Assembly: GCA_036826635.1 (NCBI GenBank)
Contig: DAISVY010000006.1
Span: 62,001 to 126,000, forward strand
Length of the DNA stretch: 64,000 nt
Direction of reading: 5' to 3'
DNA from: DAISVY01 sp036826635
Lineage (GTDB): Bacteria; Zixibacteria; MSB-5A5; GN15; FEB-12
The notes under the pieces were generated by a model. It saw only the letters and a list, made by a program, of their open reading frames with translations. It was not told where the DNA came from and searched no databases. Both the position numbers and the translations under genes were made by a program. This document shows positions 35,103-43,478 of the stretch, in pieces (the stretch's first letter is position 1; every line of letters begins with the position of its first letter).

Positions 35103-35130
35103 AGGCGGAGCCGCTGCCCAGGCTCCGCCT
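35103..35130. repeat. palindromic repeat element copy 2
   Basis: AGGCGGAGCC (35103-35112) pairs perfectly with GGCTCCGCCT (35121-35130) with an 8-nt loop. Same core as copy 1; the type resembles the GGCGGAGC palindromes scattered in several bacterial genomes (REP-like). Confidence 0.6.
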
Positions 35131-35163
35131 GCCATATCTTCCGTCACACCGGAGGAAAGAGAA

Positions 35164-35199
35164 GCCGCCGGGGATAAAAAACCCGGCGGCCTGTTTTTT
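35164..35199 (+). terminator. Rho-independent terminator (plus strand, possibly bidirectional)
   Basis: GCCGCCGGG (35164-35172) pairs with CCCGGCGGC (35182-35190), then CTGTTTTTTT. Poly-A precedes the second arm, so the minus-strand transcript from fumC would also read a hairpin. Confidence 0.75.
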
Positions 35200-35215
35200 T
35201 ACGCTTTCGGATATT

Positions 35216-36607
35216 CTACGCTTTGGGCCCGACCATGTTCTCGGGGCGGACTTTTTCGTCGAACTCCTCAGCCGTAAGGATACCGAGTGCCACGGCCGCT
35301 TCCTTCAGCGTGCTGCCGTCGGCGTGCGCCTTTTTGGCCACCCTGGCGGCATTGTCGTATCCGATATGCGGGTTAAGGGCTGTAACTAACATCAGCGAAT
35401 TGGTGAGGTGCCTGGTAATGTTGGCCGCTACCGGTTCGATACCGACCGCACAATGCTGGTTGAACATATCGCAGGCGTCGGCCAGAAGGCGAATCGACTG
35501 CAAAACGTTATAGACTATCACCGGTTTGAAAACATTGAGTTCGAAATTACCGGACGCACCGCCGATATTCACGGTCACATCATTCCCCAAAACCTGGGCG
35601 CATACCATCGTCATCGCCTCGGGCTGAGTCGGGTTGACTTTCCCCGGCATGATAGAAGAACCCGGTTCATTGGCGGGAATGGCAATCTCGCCGATTCCAC
35701 AACGCGGCCCGGAGGCCAGCCAGCGAATGTCGTTAGCGATCTTCATCAGGGAACAGGCGATAGTTTTGAGCACACCGGAACATTCCACCAGCGCATCGTG
35801 GCCGGCCAGCGCCTCGAACTTATTGGGGGCGGTGACAAACGGCTGGCCGGTCAGTTTGGCAATAGCCGCGGCCGACTTGACGGCAAACTCGGGATGGGTG
35901 TTCAGACCGGTGCCGACCGCCGTGCCGCCCAGGGCCAGAGGATACAGACGCTTGAGAGCATCATTGATCCGCTCCAGACCGTTGGTCAGCATCTGAGTGT
36001 AACCGGAGAACTCCTGTCCCAGCGTAAGCGGCGTGGCATCCATCAGGTGAGTCCGTCCGATCTTGATGATGCCCTTGAACTCCTCGGACTTCTTCGCCAG
36101 GGTATCGCGCAGTTGGCTTACCATCGGAATCAGTCTCCGGTGGATTTCCTCGACCGTAGCAATGTGCATAGCCGTGGGAAACGTATCGTTGGACGACTGC
36201 GCTTTGTTGACATCGTCATTGGGGTGAACCGGTTTCTTCGAGCCCATCTCACCCCCGGCCAGTTCTATGGCCCGGTTGGAGATGACTTCATTGGTATTCA
36301 TGTTGCTCTGGGTGCCGGAGCCGGTTTGCCAGACCACCAGCGGGAAGTGTTCGTCCAGTTTGCCTTCGATAACTTCGTCGGCCGCCTTTACGATCAACTC
36401 TCCCTTCTCTTTCGGCAGCAGTCCCAGTTCCACATTGACCAGGGCGGCGGCTTTTTTGAGAATGCCCATGGCCCGGATGATTTCGCGTGGCATGCGTTCT
36501 CCGCCGATCTGGAAGTGGTGCAGCGAGCGGGCTGTCTGAGCACCATAATACTTGTCGGCCGGAACTTTGATCTCGCCCATCGAATCTGTTTCTATGCGAT
36601 ATTCCAT
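35216..36607 (-). CDS. fumC: class II fumarate hydratase
   Basis: Interconverts fumarate and malate in the TCA cycle; iron-independent type. About 463 residues from the ATG at 36607 (MEYRIETDSMGEIKVPADKY), preferred because GGGGAGA sits ahead of it; an upstream in-frame codon adds 32 unconserved residues. Landmarks: SSNDTFPTAMHIA, HLMDATPLTLGQEFSGY, and the fumarase/aspartase signature GSSIMPGKVNPTQPEA. Stands alone, with the beta-propeller lipoprotein divergent upstream. Confidence 0.96.
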   Translation of the reverse strand: MEYRIETDSMGEIKVPADKYYGAQTARSLHHFQIGGERMPREIIRAMGILKKAAALVNVELGLLPKEKGELIVKAADEVIEGKLDEHFPLVVWQTGSGTQSNMNTNEVISNRAIELAGGEMGSKKPVHPNDDVNKAQSSNDTFPTAMHIATVEEIHRRLIPMVSQLRDTLAKKSEEFKGIIKIGRTHLMDATPLTLGQEFSGYTQMLTNGLERINDALKRLYPLALGGTAVGTGLNTHPEFAVKSAAAIAKLTGQPFVTAPNKFEALAGHDALVECSGVLKTIACSLMKIANDIRWLASGPRCGIGEIAIPANEPGSSIMPGKVNPTQPEAMTMVCAQVLGNDVTVNIGGASGNFELNVFKPVIVYNVLQSIRLLADACDMFNQHCAVGIEPVAANITRHLTNSLMLVTALNPHIGYDNAARVAKKAHADGSTLKEAAVALGILTAEEFDEKVRPENMVGPKA

Positions 36608-36650
36608 GGTTCTCCCCAATGTGATTGGTGAATTCCCGACTTGAATAACA

Positions 36651-36678
36651 AATATATGCTTTTGTCCGCCCGACGCAA
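36651..36678 (-). promoter_or_regulatory. possible promoter for fumC
   Basis: On the minus strand TTGCGT (plus 36673-36678) then a 16-bp spacer and TATATT (plus 36651-36656), about 44 bp upstream of the fumC start. Weak -35. Confidence 0.35.
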
Positions 36679-36837
36679 TACCACCGGGCCCGCCACAACG
36701 CACATTTTCACCCCCCGGTCCTGCCGCCCGGCGCGGAAAGCTCGCACAAAGGCCATGCGTTCTTCCAGCTCCGGGTGATTGTATACCGAAAGTTCATCAA
36801 AAAACGTAGCGGTCGGCCGGCCACCGATGGGAACACG

Positions 36838-36886
36838 AAAAAAAACCGCGAGGCGGGAGATCACTCAAGGAGACCGGCCACCGCGG
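36838..36886 (-). terminator. orphan Rho-independent terminator on the minus strand
   Basis: Reading the minus strand, CCGCG ... CGCGG (plus 36882-36886 and 36846-36850) with an inner GGCGG-type partial stem, followed by eight T (plus 36838-36845). No minus-strand gene lies upstream, so it may end a small RNA transcribed from within 36890-37020, or be part of the fumC leader. Confidence 0.4.
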
Positions 36887-37024
36887 CCGAGTTTTCTGTT
36901 GTCGCAGGCCGCCCTGCCGCATATACTTAGACACCCGCGGCACCGCTGCCTGGGTTGGTAGGTATAAGGAGCGAATATACGAATTCGGGCGGGTGTTGAC
37001 CCGGCCTCTAAGGAAGGATTCGCC

Positions 37025-38788
37025 TTGAAGATTAATCCCCGAAGCCTGTTTTTACAGACCGTACTGCCGATTTTTTGTGTCTTCGTGCTGACCGGATGCG
37101 GCGACGATGACACGGTATCTTCCACATCCGACGACGAGCCGGCCCTCAGTCAGGTTATCAGTTCTCTGCCAACCCTTGTCGACTGGCAACGTATTTGGGG
37201 AACCGCATGCGATGATATCTATATCGTCGCCGACAGTGGGCTGATGTTTCACTATGACGGCAGCGACTGGGATTCACTGCCTACGGGTCGTGAAGAAATT
37301 ATGTACTCCGTATGGGGTAATGAGGATGAAGTATTTTTAGTCGGCGAGGACGGCATTATTCTCAATTACAACGGAGTGGATTTCGAGCAGCAGGCATCTT
37401 TGCTGACCGTAAACGATCTCTTCGATATCTGGGGAACATCGGACTCGAACATGTATATCGTCGGCGACAACGGCTTTGTGGGACAATACGACGGTCTGGA
37501 CTGGCACAGCCTGACCGGCACGGGTGATGTTCGTTTGATATCGGTCTGGGGCACCTCCGATAGCAATGTCTTCGTGGTCGGCGATTGCGGGACGGCTTTG
37601 CATTACAACGGCGAAACCTGGAACGTGATGTATACCGGCACTCAGTCCACCCTGCGCGACATATGGGGACTGTCCGATTCTCTGATATACGCGGTCGGTT
37701 CCGAGGGCACGATATTGAAATACGACGGAACCGCATGGTCGAAGATAAACTCCGGGAGCGACGAGACACTGTACAGCATCTGGGGAAGCGATGCGAACAA
37801 TCTCTGGGTGGTGGGTCGCAACGGAGTGGTACTGCACTATGACGGCTCGGCATGGACGGAGTGGTCAAGCGGAACCCTGTTTCTCCTGCGCAGTATATGG
37901 GGCTGTTCGGCCAACAACGTAATCGCCGTGGGGCAAACCTGTTTGAAATACGAAGGAGTCGCCTGGAACGTATTCGATATCACCACAACGCCCACCTTCC
38001 TGGACATTTGGACGCCTTCCGGCAGTGAACTAATAGTAGTCGGGGCGGGCGGCTATACTATGGTAAGCGACGGTTCGAGCTGGACGAAAATATCCAGCGG
38101 CACAACGGCCGATTTAACCGGGGTGTGGGGTAATATCGGTTCCACTTCGCGTTACGCCGTCGGCCGGGACGGAACGATTCTGCGTTACGAATACGACGAT
38201 ACGCTGTGGACCGACATGGCAGCCAAGATATCAGCCGATTACAACGCCGTTTTCGGCTATTCCGACAGCGCCCTCTACGCCGTGGCGAACAATGGCATAA
38301 TAGTCTACTACGACGGGATGTCATGGAACGAGATGGACAGCCACAGCAACAATGATCTATACGATATCTGGGGCAGCGACGATAGTGTGCTGTTTGCGGT
38401 CGGAGCCGGAGGAACAATTCTGAGATACACCACCACCTGGGAAGAGCTTTCCAGCGGTACCGGCGAAAACCTGTTGAGCGTATGGGGGTTCTCTTCGAGC
38501 GACGTTTACGCGGTGGGCAAAACCGGAACAATTCTGCATCTCGACGATTCTTCCTGGTCCGCCATGGCGAGTAACACGGCGCTGGACCTGAACGCTGTCT
38601 GGGGCGGAATTGCGGGCAACGTTTTCGCGGTCGGGAGCGATGGCGTAATTCTTCACCTGGAGAACGGCATCTGGAACCGAATAGAAAGCGATGTCGAAGC
38701 CGATCTTTTCGGTCTGTACGGTATAGTCGGGACCGAAATCGTGGCTATGGGCGGCGAGTTCAACCACTTCCTGACTTACAGCCCATAG
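37025..38788 (+). CDS. lipoprotein with about eleven WG/VG beta-propeller-type repeats
   Basis: 587 residues from a TTG start at 37025 (RBS AAGGAAGG). Signal peptide with lipobox LTGC places the lipidated Cys at residue 25. The rest is a tandem series of about 42-residue repeats of the form WG-(S/T)SDSN-(V/I)YAVG-x-GTI-LHYDG-x-W, e.g. SVWGTSDSNVFVVGDCGTAL, SIWGSDANNLWVVGRNG, SVWGFSSSDVYAVGKTGTIL. This resembles glucosyltransferase-type/BNR-like propeller repeats found in surface lipoproteins of FCB and delta-proteobacteria. Probably outer-membrane exposed; ligand unknown. A terminator follows. Confidence 0.8.
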   Translation: MKINPRSLFLQTVLPIFCVFVLTGCGDDDTVSSTSDDEPALSQVISSLPTLVDWQRIWGTACDDIYIVADSGLMFHYDGSDWDSLPTGREEIMYSVWGNEDEVFLVGEDGIILNYNGVDFEQQASLLTVNDLFDIWGTSDSNMYIVGDNGFVGQYDGLDWHSLTGTGDVRLISVWGTSDSNVFVVGDCGTALHYNGETWNVMYTGTQSTLRDIWGLSDSLIYAVGSEGTILKYDGTAWSKINSGSDETLYSIWGSDANNLWVVGRNGVVLHYDGSAWTEWSSGTLFLLRSIWGCSANNVIAVGQTCLKYEGVAWNVFDITTTPTFLDIWTPSGSELIVVGAGGYTMVSDGSSWTKISSGTTADLTGVWGNIGSTSRYAVGRDGTILRYEYDDTLWTDMAAKISADYNAVFGYSDSALYAVANNGIIVYYDGMSWNEMDSHSNNDLYDIWGSDDSVLFAVGAGGTILRYTTTWEELSSGTGENLLSVWGFSSSDVYAVGKTGTILHLDDSSWSAMASNTALDLNAVWGGIAGNVFAVGSDGVILHLENGIWNRIESDVEADLFGLYGIVGTEIVAMGGEFNHFLTYSP

Positions 38789-38814
38789 ATGCGGATAAAA
38801 CAACGGACAAATAC

Positions 38815-38848
38815 AAAAACGCCGTCGATCACACGACGGCGTTTTTTT
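38815..38848. terminator. bidirectional Rho-independent terminator
   Basis: AAAAACGCCGTCG (38815-38827) pairs with CGACGGCGTTTTT (38834-38846) with a 6-nt loop. T run on one side and A run on the other serve both convergent genes (propeller lipoprotein and rpmA). Confidence 0.9.
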
Positions 38849-38874
38849 ACATATTCCTTCGTCGGTCGGAATCT

Positions 38875-39129
38875 TCAGTCAGCGTATACGGAGACGCGCT
38901 TACCGGCCTTACCGACCCGCTCAAACTTGACGACCCCGTCAATCTTGGCAAAAAGCGTGCAGTCCTTACCAATACCGACGTTCTGGCCCGGCTTGATGGG
39001 AGTACCGCACTGGCGCACGATTATCGACCCGGCGCTGACGGACTGACCACCAAAAACCTTAGTTCCCCGTCGCTGACCGTTTGAGTCGCGACCATTCTTG
39101 GAGGAACCGACACCTTTCTTGTGAGCCAT
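38875..39129 (-). CDS. rpmA: 50S ribosomal protein bL27
   Basis: 84 residues, MAHKKGVGSSKNGRDSNGQR then GQSVSAGSIIVRQCGTPIKPG, matching bL27 throughout. No Firmicutes-type N-terminal prepeptide is present. Usually rplU (bL21) lies directly upstream; here the 199 bp upstream hold only the clpC terminator, so the pair has been separated in this genome. Confidence 0.96.
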   Translation of the reverse strand: MAHKKGVGSSKNGRDSNGQRRGTKVFGGQSVSAGSIIVRQCGTPIKPGQNVGIGKDCTLFAKIDGVVKFERVGKAGKRVSVYAD

Positions 39130-39263
39130 AGCAACCTCTATTCGAAACGTCTACTTATCAATGCCTCAAAATTCCAAGGTCGAGCAATATAGCGAATCTT
39201 CACCAAATGGCAAGGAATTTTCTAACTTGTTCTTTCAGAAGGCCTTATCGGCGCATATAAACA

Positions 39264-39293
39264 GCGGTCCGGTCGCCGAAGTGACCGAACCGC
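39264..39293 (-). terminator. probable Rho-independent terminator after clpC
   Basis: On the minus strand GCGGTTCGGTC pairs with GACCGGACCGC (plus 39283-39293 and 39264-39274, one G-T pair) and a weak TGTTTAT tail follows. Confidence 0.5.
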
Positions 39294-39328
39294 CCCCTGC
39301 TCAAAGCCAATAGCCGAATAGAACCGGC

Positions 39329-41776
39329 TTAACTCAGAGTCTCCTGCGGGCGATCAGCCCGGTTGAAAGTAAAGACCAGCTTGTCGTTACCAGCTTCGAC
39401 CTCCAGATCACAGTCGCCGGCATATTGTCCCCGGAGGATTTCCTCAGCCAGCGGATCCTCAAGATAACGCTGAAGGGCGCGTTTAAGCGGGCGCGCTCCG
39501 AAAGCCGGATCGAAACCCTTGTCGGTCAGGAACTCCTTGGCCGATTCGCTAAGCTTGAAACTGATCCCCTTCTCGGCCAGTTGCTTGGCGAAATCAAACA
39601 CGAGGATATCGATTATCTGTTTGATGTGATCGCGCTCCAACTGGTGGAAGATGATCGTCTCATCAATACGGTTGAGCAGTTCCGGGTTGAAAAGCTTCTT
39701 GAGCTCATCCAAGATCTTTTTGCTCATACCGTCAAACGATGTATCGATCGCCGCCGCGTCGAACCCGACCGTCTTGTCGTCGCGGATTCGTTTGGTGCCG
39801 ATATTCGACGTCATAATGATCACGGTATTTTTGAAATCAACCTTCCGACCGAAAGAATCGGTAAGCTGACCGTCGTCGAAAAGCTGCAGAAGGATATTGA
39901 AAACCTCCGGGTGCGCTTTTTCTATTTCATCCAGCAGAACGACCGAATACGGTTTGCGCCGGACTTTCTCCGTAAGCTGCCCGCCTTCTTCATAACCGAC
40001 ATACCCGGGAGGAGCTCCAATCAACCGCGACACGGCGTGTTTCTCCATGTACTCGGACATATCTATACGAACAAGAGATTCGATGTCATCAAAAAGGAAC
40101 TGGGACAACTGTCGGGCCAACTCCGTCTTGCCTACACCGGTAGGTCCAAGGAACAGGAAAGTGCCAATCGGGCGGCGAGGATCACCCAAACCGGCCCGGG
40201 CCCGCCGTATCGCCTTGGCAATAACCGATATTGCTTTATCCTGACCGACAATCGTCTTGCGCAGTTCATCTTCCATGCGAAGAAGGCGCCGCGATTCCTG
40301 CTCTTCCAGACGGAACAACGGTATACCGGTTATCTTGGCCAAAACGGTGGCCACGTCGTCAGCGGTAAGGACAATCTTTTCTTTCTCCCGCTGCTCTTCC
40401 CAATCGCTCTGAAGCTGAGCCAGTTTGTCCTTCTCGGCCTTTATCTGATCACGTAACTGTGCGGCCGTTTCGAAGGCCTGGTTTTTGACGGCGTCTTCCT
40501 TCCTGGCCTGAAGCTCGGCAATGCGGCCCTCGGTGGAACTGAATTCCTCGGGGCGCGTGTATGTCGACAGGTGCGCCCGCGAACCGGCTTCATCAATCAG
40601 ATCAATAGCCTTGTCGGGCTGGTGCTTTCCGGAGATGTATCGATTGGACATCCGTACCGCCGCCTCGATAGCTTCGTCGGAGATAACCAGCTTGTGGTGC
40701 TCTTCGTACTTGCCCCTCAGCCCCTTAAGGATGGCAATGGTATCGGCAACCGAAGGAGGATCGACCGAGACAGTCTGGAAACGACGCTCCAAGGCACCGT
40801 CTTTCTCGATATACTTACGATATTCATTAAGGGTGGTCGCCCCGATACAACGCAATTCACCGCGCGACAAAGCCGGTTTGAAGATATTGGAAGCATCAAG
40901 CGAGCCCTCGGCCCCACCGGCACCGACAATCGTATGCAACTCGTCGATAAAAATGATGACGTCCTCGGCGTTGATGATCTCCTGCATAACCGCCTTAAGG
41001 CGCTCCTCGAACTGGCCGCGGTATTTGGTCCCGGCCACCAGCGAGGCCATGTCAAGCGTCACCACCCGTTTGTTCTCAAGAGTCTGCGGCACGTTGCCTT
41101 CGACCACGCGCTGCGCCAAACCTTCGGCAATGGCCGTCTTGCCAACGCCGGGTTCACCGATAAGAACGGGATTGTTTTTCTTGCGGCGCGAAAGCACCTG
41201 ACAAACCCGTTCTATTTCGTCATCGCGACCGATAATGGGATCCAGCTTGTCGCGGCGGGCCAGTTCAGTCAAATCGCGGCCGAAATGATCCAGGGCCGGA
41301 GTCTTGGATTTCTTGCGCTTTTTCTTGAACGACGAGGGCCGCCCGCTCTGGATATTCTTCAGCTCCTCGTAGGCTTCCTTGTAATCGATATCATAGGTAG
41401 AAAGCACCTGAGCCGCCACGCCTTCTTCGTCCTTGAGAAGGGCCAGCAGGATATGCTCGGTATCAATATCTTTGGACTTGAGCGCTCGTGCCTCCTGTCC
41501 GGAGACTTCAAGGGTCTTTTTGGCCCGCGCGGTAAGCGGCAACTGACCCATCGTCATGGTGCCGCCGGAGGGTTGTACAACTTCCTCGACAGAAGCCTTG
41601 AGATCCTCAAGGTCAAGACCGAGATTGGTGATGATGTCCACACCGTGACCTTCACCGACCCGGATCAGACCCAGCAGGAGATGCTCGGTGCCAATGTAGT
41701 CATGCCTCAGTCGCGAGGCCTCGTCGCGAGCGTACTCAATCGCTTTTCTCGCCGCCTCGGTAAACATCTCATTCAT
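39329..41776 (-). CDS. clpC: ATP-dependent Clp protease ATP-binding subunit ClpC
   Basis: 815 residues. N-domain repeats (FTEAARKAIEYARDEASRLR, IGTEHLLLGLIRVGEG), AAA-1 with GEPGVGKTAIAEGLA, a middle coiled-coil domain carrying a UVR motif (KEDAVKNQAFETAAQLRDQI), and AAA-2 with GPTGVGKTELARQL and the C-terminal D2 small domain. Unfolds substrates for ClpP. The short UVR-bearing middle domain makes it ClpC rather than ClpB. It follows mcsB by 77 bp; McsB marks substrates by arginine phosphorylation for the ClpC N-domain in Bacillus. Confidence 0.95.
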   Translation of the reverse strand: MNEMFTEAARKAIEYARDEASRLRHDYIGTEHLLLGLIRVGEGHGVDIITNLGLDLEDLKASVEEVVQPSGGTMTMGQLPLTARAKKTLEVSGQEARALKSKDIDTEHILLALLKDEEGVAAQVLSTYDIDYKEAYEELKNIQSGRPSSFKKKRKKSKTPALDHFGRDLTELARRDKLDPIIGRDDEIERVCQVLSRRKKNNPVLIGEPGVGKTAIAEGLAQRVVEGNVPQTLENKRVVTLDMASLVAGTKYRGQFEERLKAVMQEIINAEDVIIFIDELHTIVGAGGAEGSLDASNIFKPALSRGELRCIGATTLNEYRKYIEKDGALERRFQTVSVDPPSVADTIAILKGLRGKYEEHHKLVISDEAIEAAVRMSNRYISGKHQPDKAIDLIDEAGSRAHLSTYTRPEEFSSTEGRIAELQARKEDAVKNQAFETAAQLRDQIKAEKDKLAQLQSDWEEQREKEKIVLTADDVATVLAKITGIPLFRLEEQESRRLLRMEDELRKTIVGQDKAISVIAKAIRRARAGLGDPRRPIGTFLFLGPTGVGKTELARQLSQFLFDDIESLVRIDMSEYMEKHAVSRLIGAPPGYVGYEEGGQLTEKVRRKPYSVVLLDEIEKAHPEVFNILLQLFDDGQLTDSFGRKVDFKNTVIIMTSNIGTKRIRDDKTVGFDAAAIDTSFDGMSKKILDELKKLFNPELLNRIDETIIFHQLERDHIKQIIDILVFDFAKQLAEKGISFKLSESAKEFLTDKGFDPAFGARPLKRALQRYLEDPLAEEILRGQYAGDCDLEVEAGNDKLVFTFNRADRPQETLS

Positions 41777-41853
41777 CTCGTAACACCCTTCTTCTTGGTT
41801 GCTATATTTAATATAGTCAGCACTGTCATACTTTCAAGCGCCATAACACCGCC

Positions 41854-42918
41854 CTACGGTCCGGTGTTCCTCAGCTTCTCGCGCACCATCTGGGCCCGCA
41901 CGAAATCCCGGTGGTTGGGATCCATCTCCGAACCGTAATATTTCTGTAAATGGGCCGGTTGGGACAGCAGGAGAATCTCGTTAATGAGCGCTATATCCAG
42001 AAAGTCGATTATTTCCATAGCGTGGCCCAGTCGCACGGCCGAAAGAAGGTTCATAACTTCCTCCGACGTAAGCACCCGGGCGTGTTTGAGGATACCGAAA
42101 GCGCGCCATATCTTGTCCTCGATCATATCAGCGGCTTCGTCCAGCAGCCGCTGTCGCGCCTGGGCTTCTTCCTCGATGATATCTTTGGCCACCGCGGTAA
42201 TGTGATTGATAATATCATTTTCGGTAAGACCGAGCGTGTTCTGGTTGGACACCTGAAAGAGGTTACCCAGCACGTCCGAACCCTCACCGTAGAATCCCCG
42301 CACAATCAGACCGCCCCGGGTGATACGCGAGATAACCCGGTCGATATCCCGGGTGAGCACCAGCCCCGGCAGGTGAATCAATATCGAGGCCCGCATACCG
42401 GTACCGGCATTGGTAGGACAGGCGGTAAGATACCCGAAATCTTTGTCGTAATCGTATTCGAGATAGCGCCCGATTTCCGCTTCATATTGCATGGCCAGAT
42501 CGCACGACTTCTTGGCGTCCAGACCGGACGACAGGGCCTGAATACGCAAATGGTCTTCTTCGTTTACCATAACGGAGACACGCTCTTTCGGGTCGATATA
42601 AACGGTCTTGGCCCCGTCACCGTTGAGGAAGACCGGAGATATGAGGTGTCGTTCGACCAGAAAGTCGCGATCCAGATTGCTGATATCGCCGGCCTTGTGA
42701 TACTGTCCCTGAGCCAGCAGATCCGAGCGTGTTATGACCGAATCGAAATAACCCACAATACGCGCCCGGGTTTCGCTGTCGGCCGTGGTAGGATATTTAC
42801 ATCCGGCTACGTTTCGGGCCAGGCGTACGCGAGTGGAAAGAACCACCAACGAATCCTCTCCGCTACCCGAGAGCCAGGCGGCCGGAGTCTTGGCCATTTC
42901 ATCGAACATCGTCTGCAA
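41854..42918 (-). CDS. mcsB: protein-arginine kinase McsB
   Basis: 354 residues. ATP:guanido phosphotransferase fold: VLSTRVRLARNVAG near the N-terminus, CPTNAGTGMRASILIHLPGL in the catalytic core. The C-terminal segment NHRDFVRAQMV contains the RDxxRA pattern that in Bacillus McsB forms the allosteric phosphoarginine-binding site. Phosphorylates arginines on misfolded proteins. Starts 2 bp after mcsA ends, with clpC 77 bp downstream, so the three form one operon, without the usual Firmicutes repressor gene ctsR. Confidence 0.95.
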   Translation of the reverse strand: MQTMFDEMAKTPAAWLSGSGEDSLVVLSTRVRLARNVAGCKYPTTADSETRARIVGYFDSVITRSDLLAQGQYHKAGDISNLDRDFLVERHLISPVFLNGDGAKTVYIDPKERVSVMVNEEDHLRIQALSSGLDAKKSCDLAMQYEAEIGRYLEYDYDKDFGYLTACPTNAGTGMRASILIHLPGLVLTRDIDRVISRITRGGLIVRGFYGEGSDVLGNLFQVSNQNTLGLTENDIINHITAVAKDIIEEEAQARQRLLDEAADMIEDKIWRAFGILKHARVLTSEEVMNLLSAVRLGHAMEIIDFLDIALINEILLLSQPAHLQKYYGSEMDPNHRDFVRAQMVREKLRNTGP

Positions 42919-42920
42919 AC

Positions 42921-43463
42921 CTATTCACCTTTCGAGGTCTTTTCCAGTTCAAGTTTTTCTCTGACGGATTTGAGTTTATCGCGCAATTCAGCCGCTCGTT
43001 CGAATTCTTCGGCAGTAATCGATTCCTTCAGTTCGCGTTCCAGCCTCTCTTCTTCTTTTATCGGCAGAGTGGCGGTACTACCTTCCATCTTTGAGAATTC
43101 GGGGTTGCGTCCGCGATGTATGGAAGCGCCGTGTATTTTTCGCATGATCGGTTCGAGACGGGCACGAAAAGCGGAGTAGCACTCGCCACAACCGAAACGC
43201 CCCTGGCGCGTAAACTGATCGAAGGTCATACCGCAGCTTTTGCAAACCAGTTGCTCGGTCGCCCCGCCGCCTTGCACGGGAGGCGTGCCACCGGCCAGAC
43301 CGGAAAGAATCTCGGCCAGAGGGAAGGGAACATTATCCAGCGGGGAATGGAAACCGCGCGCGGCGGCACATTCTTTACACAACGACAGCGTCAGCTTCTC
43401 GTTATTCACGATCTGCGTCAAATGAACGGTTGCTTCACGTTTTTTGCAGTCCTGACACAACAT
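42921..43463 (-). CDS. mcsA: McsA, activator of arginine kinase McsB (UvrB/UvrC motif protein)
   Basis: 180 residues with four CxxC pairs: CQDC at 3, CKEC at 29, CKSC at about 73 and CGEC at 91, i.e. two zinc-finger modules as in McsA. The C-terminus carries a UVR motif (ESITAEEFERAAELRDKLKS, about 147-166). In Bacillus McsA stimulates McsB and connects it to ClpC. It precedes mcsB by 2 bp and lolD by 15 bp, so it is co-transcribed. Diderm context is discussed in the findings. Confidence 0.92.
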   Translation of the reverse strand: MLCQDCKKREATVHLTQIVNNEKLTLSLCKECAAARGFHSPLDNVPFPLAEILSGLAGGTPPVQGGGATEQLVCKSCGMTFDQFTRQGRFGCGECYSAFRARLEPIMRKIHGASIHRGRNPEFSKMEGSTATLPIKEEERLERELKESITAEEFERAAELRDKLKSVREKLELEKTSKGE

Positions 43464-43478
43464 GCTTTTATCACCTTC

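Larger units (their letters stand above)
34753..35163. other. intergenic DNA with palindromic elements
   Basis: 410 bp between the TOBE gene and fumC without a convincing gene. It holds two long perfect hairpins sharing an AGGCGGAGC core (34884-34912 and 35103-35130, listed separately). Frames open here look random. Confidence 0.6.

Noticed and set aside
35408..36631. 407-codon open frame on the plus strand opposite fumC
   Set aside because: Antisense of a clear fumarase gene; no recognisable domain.
36592..36864. 90-codon minus-strand frame upstream of fumC (PELEERMAFVRAFRAGRQD)
   Set aside because: It overlaps the fumC start region and the probable fumC promoter, lacks a clear RBS and matches nothing I know. 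It might be a gene remnant.
40571..43179. Long plus-strand frames opposite clpC and mcsA/mcsB
   Set aside because: They mirror conserved genes on the other strand and have no family features of their own.
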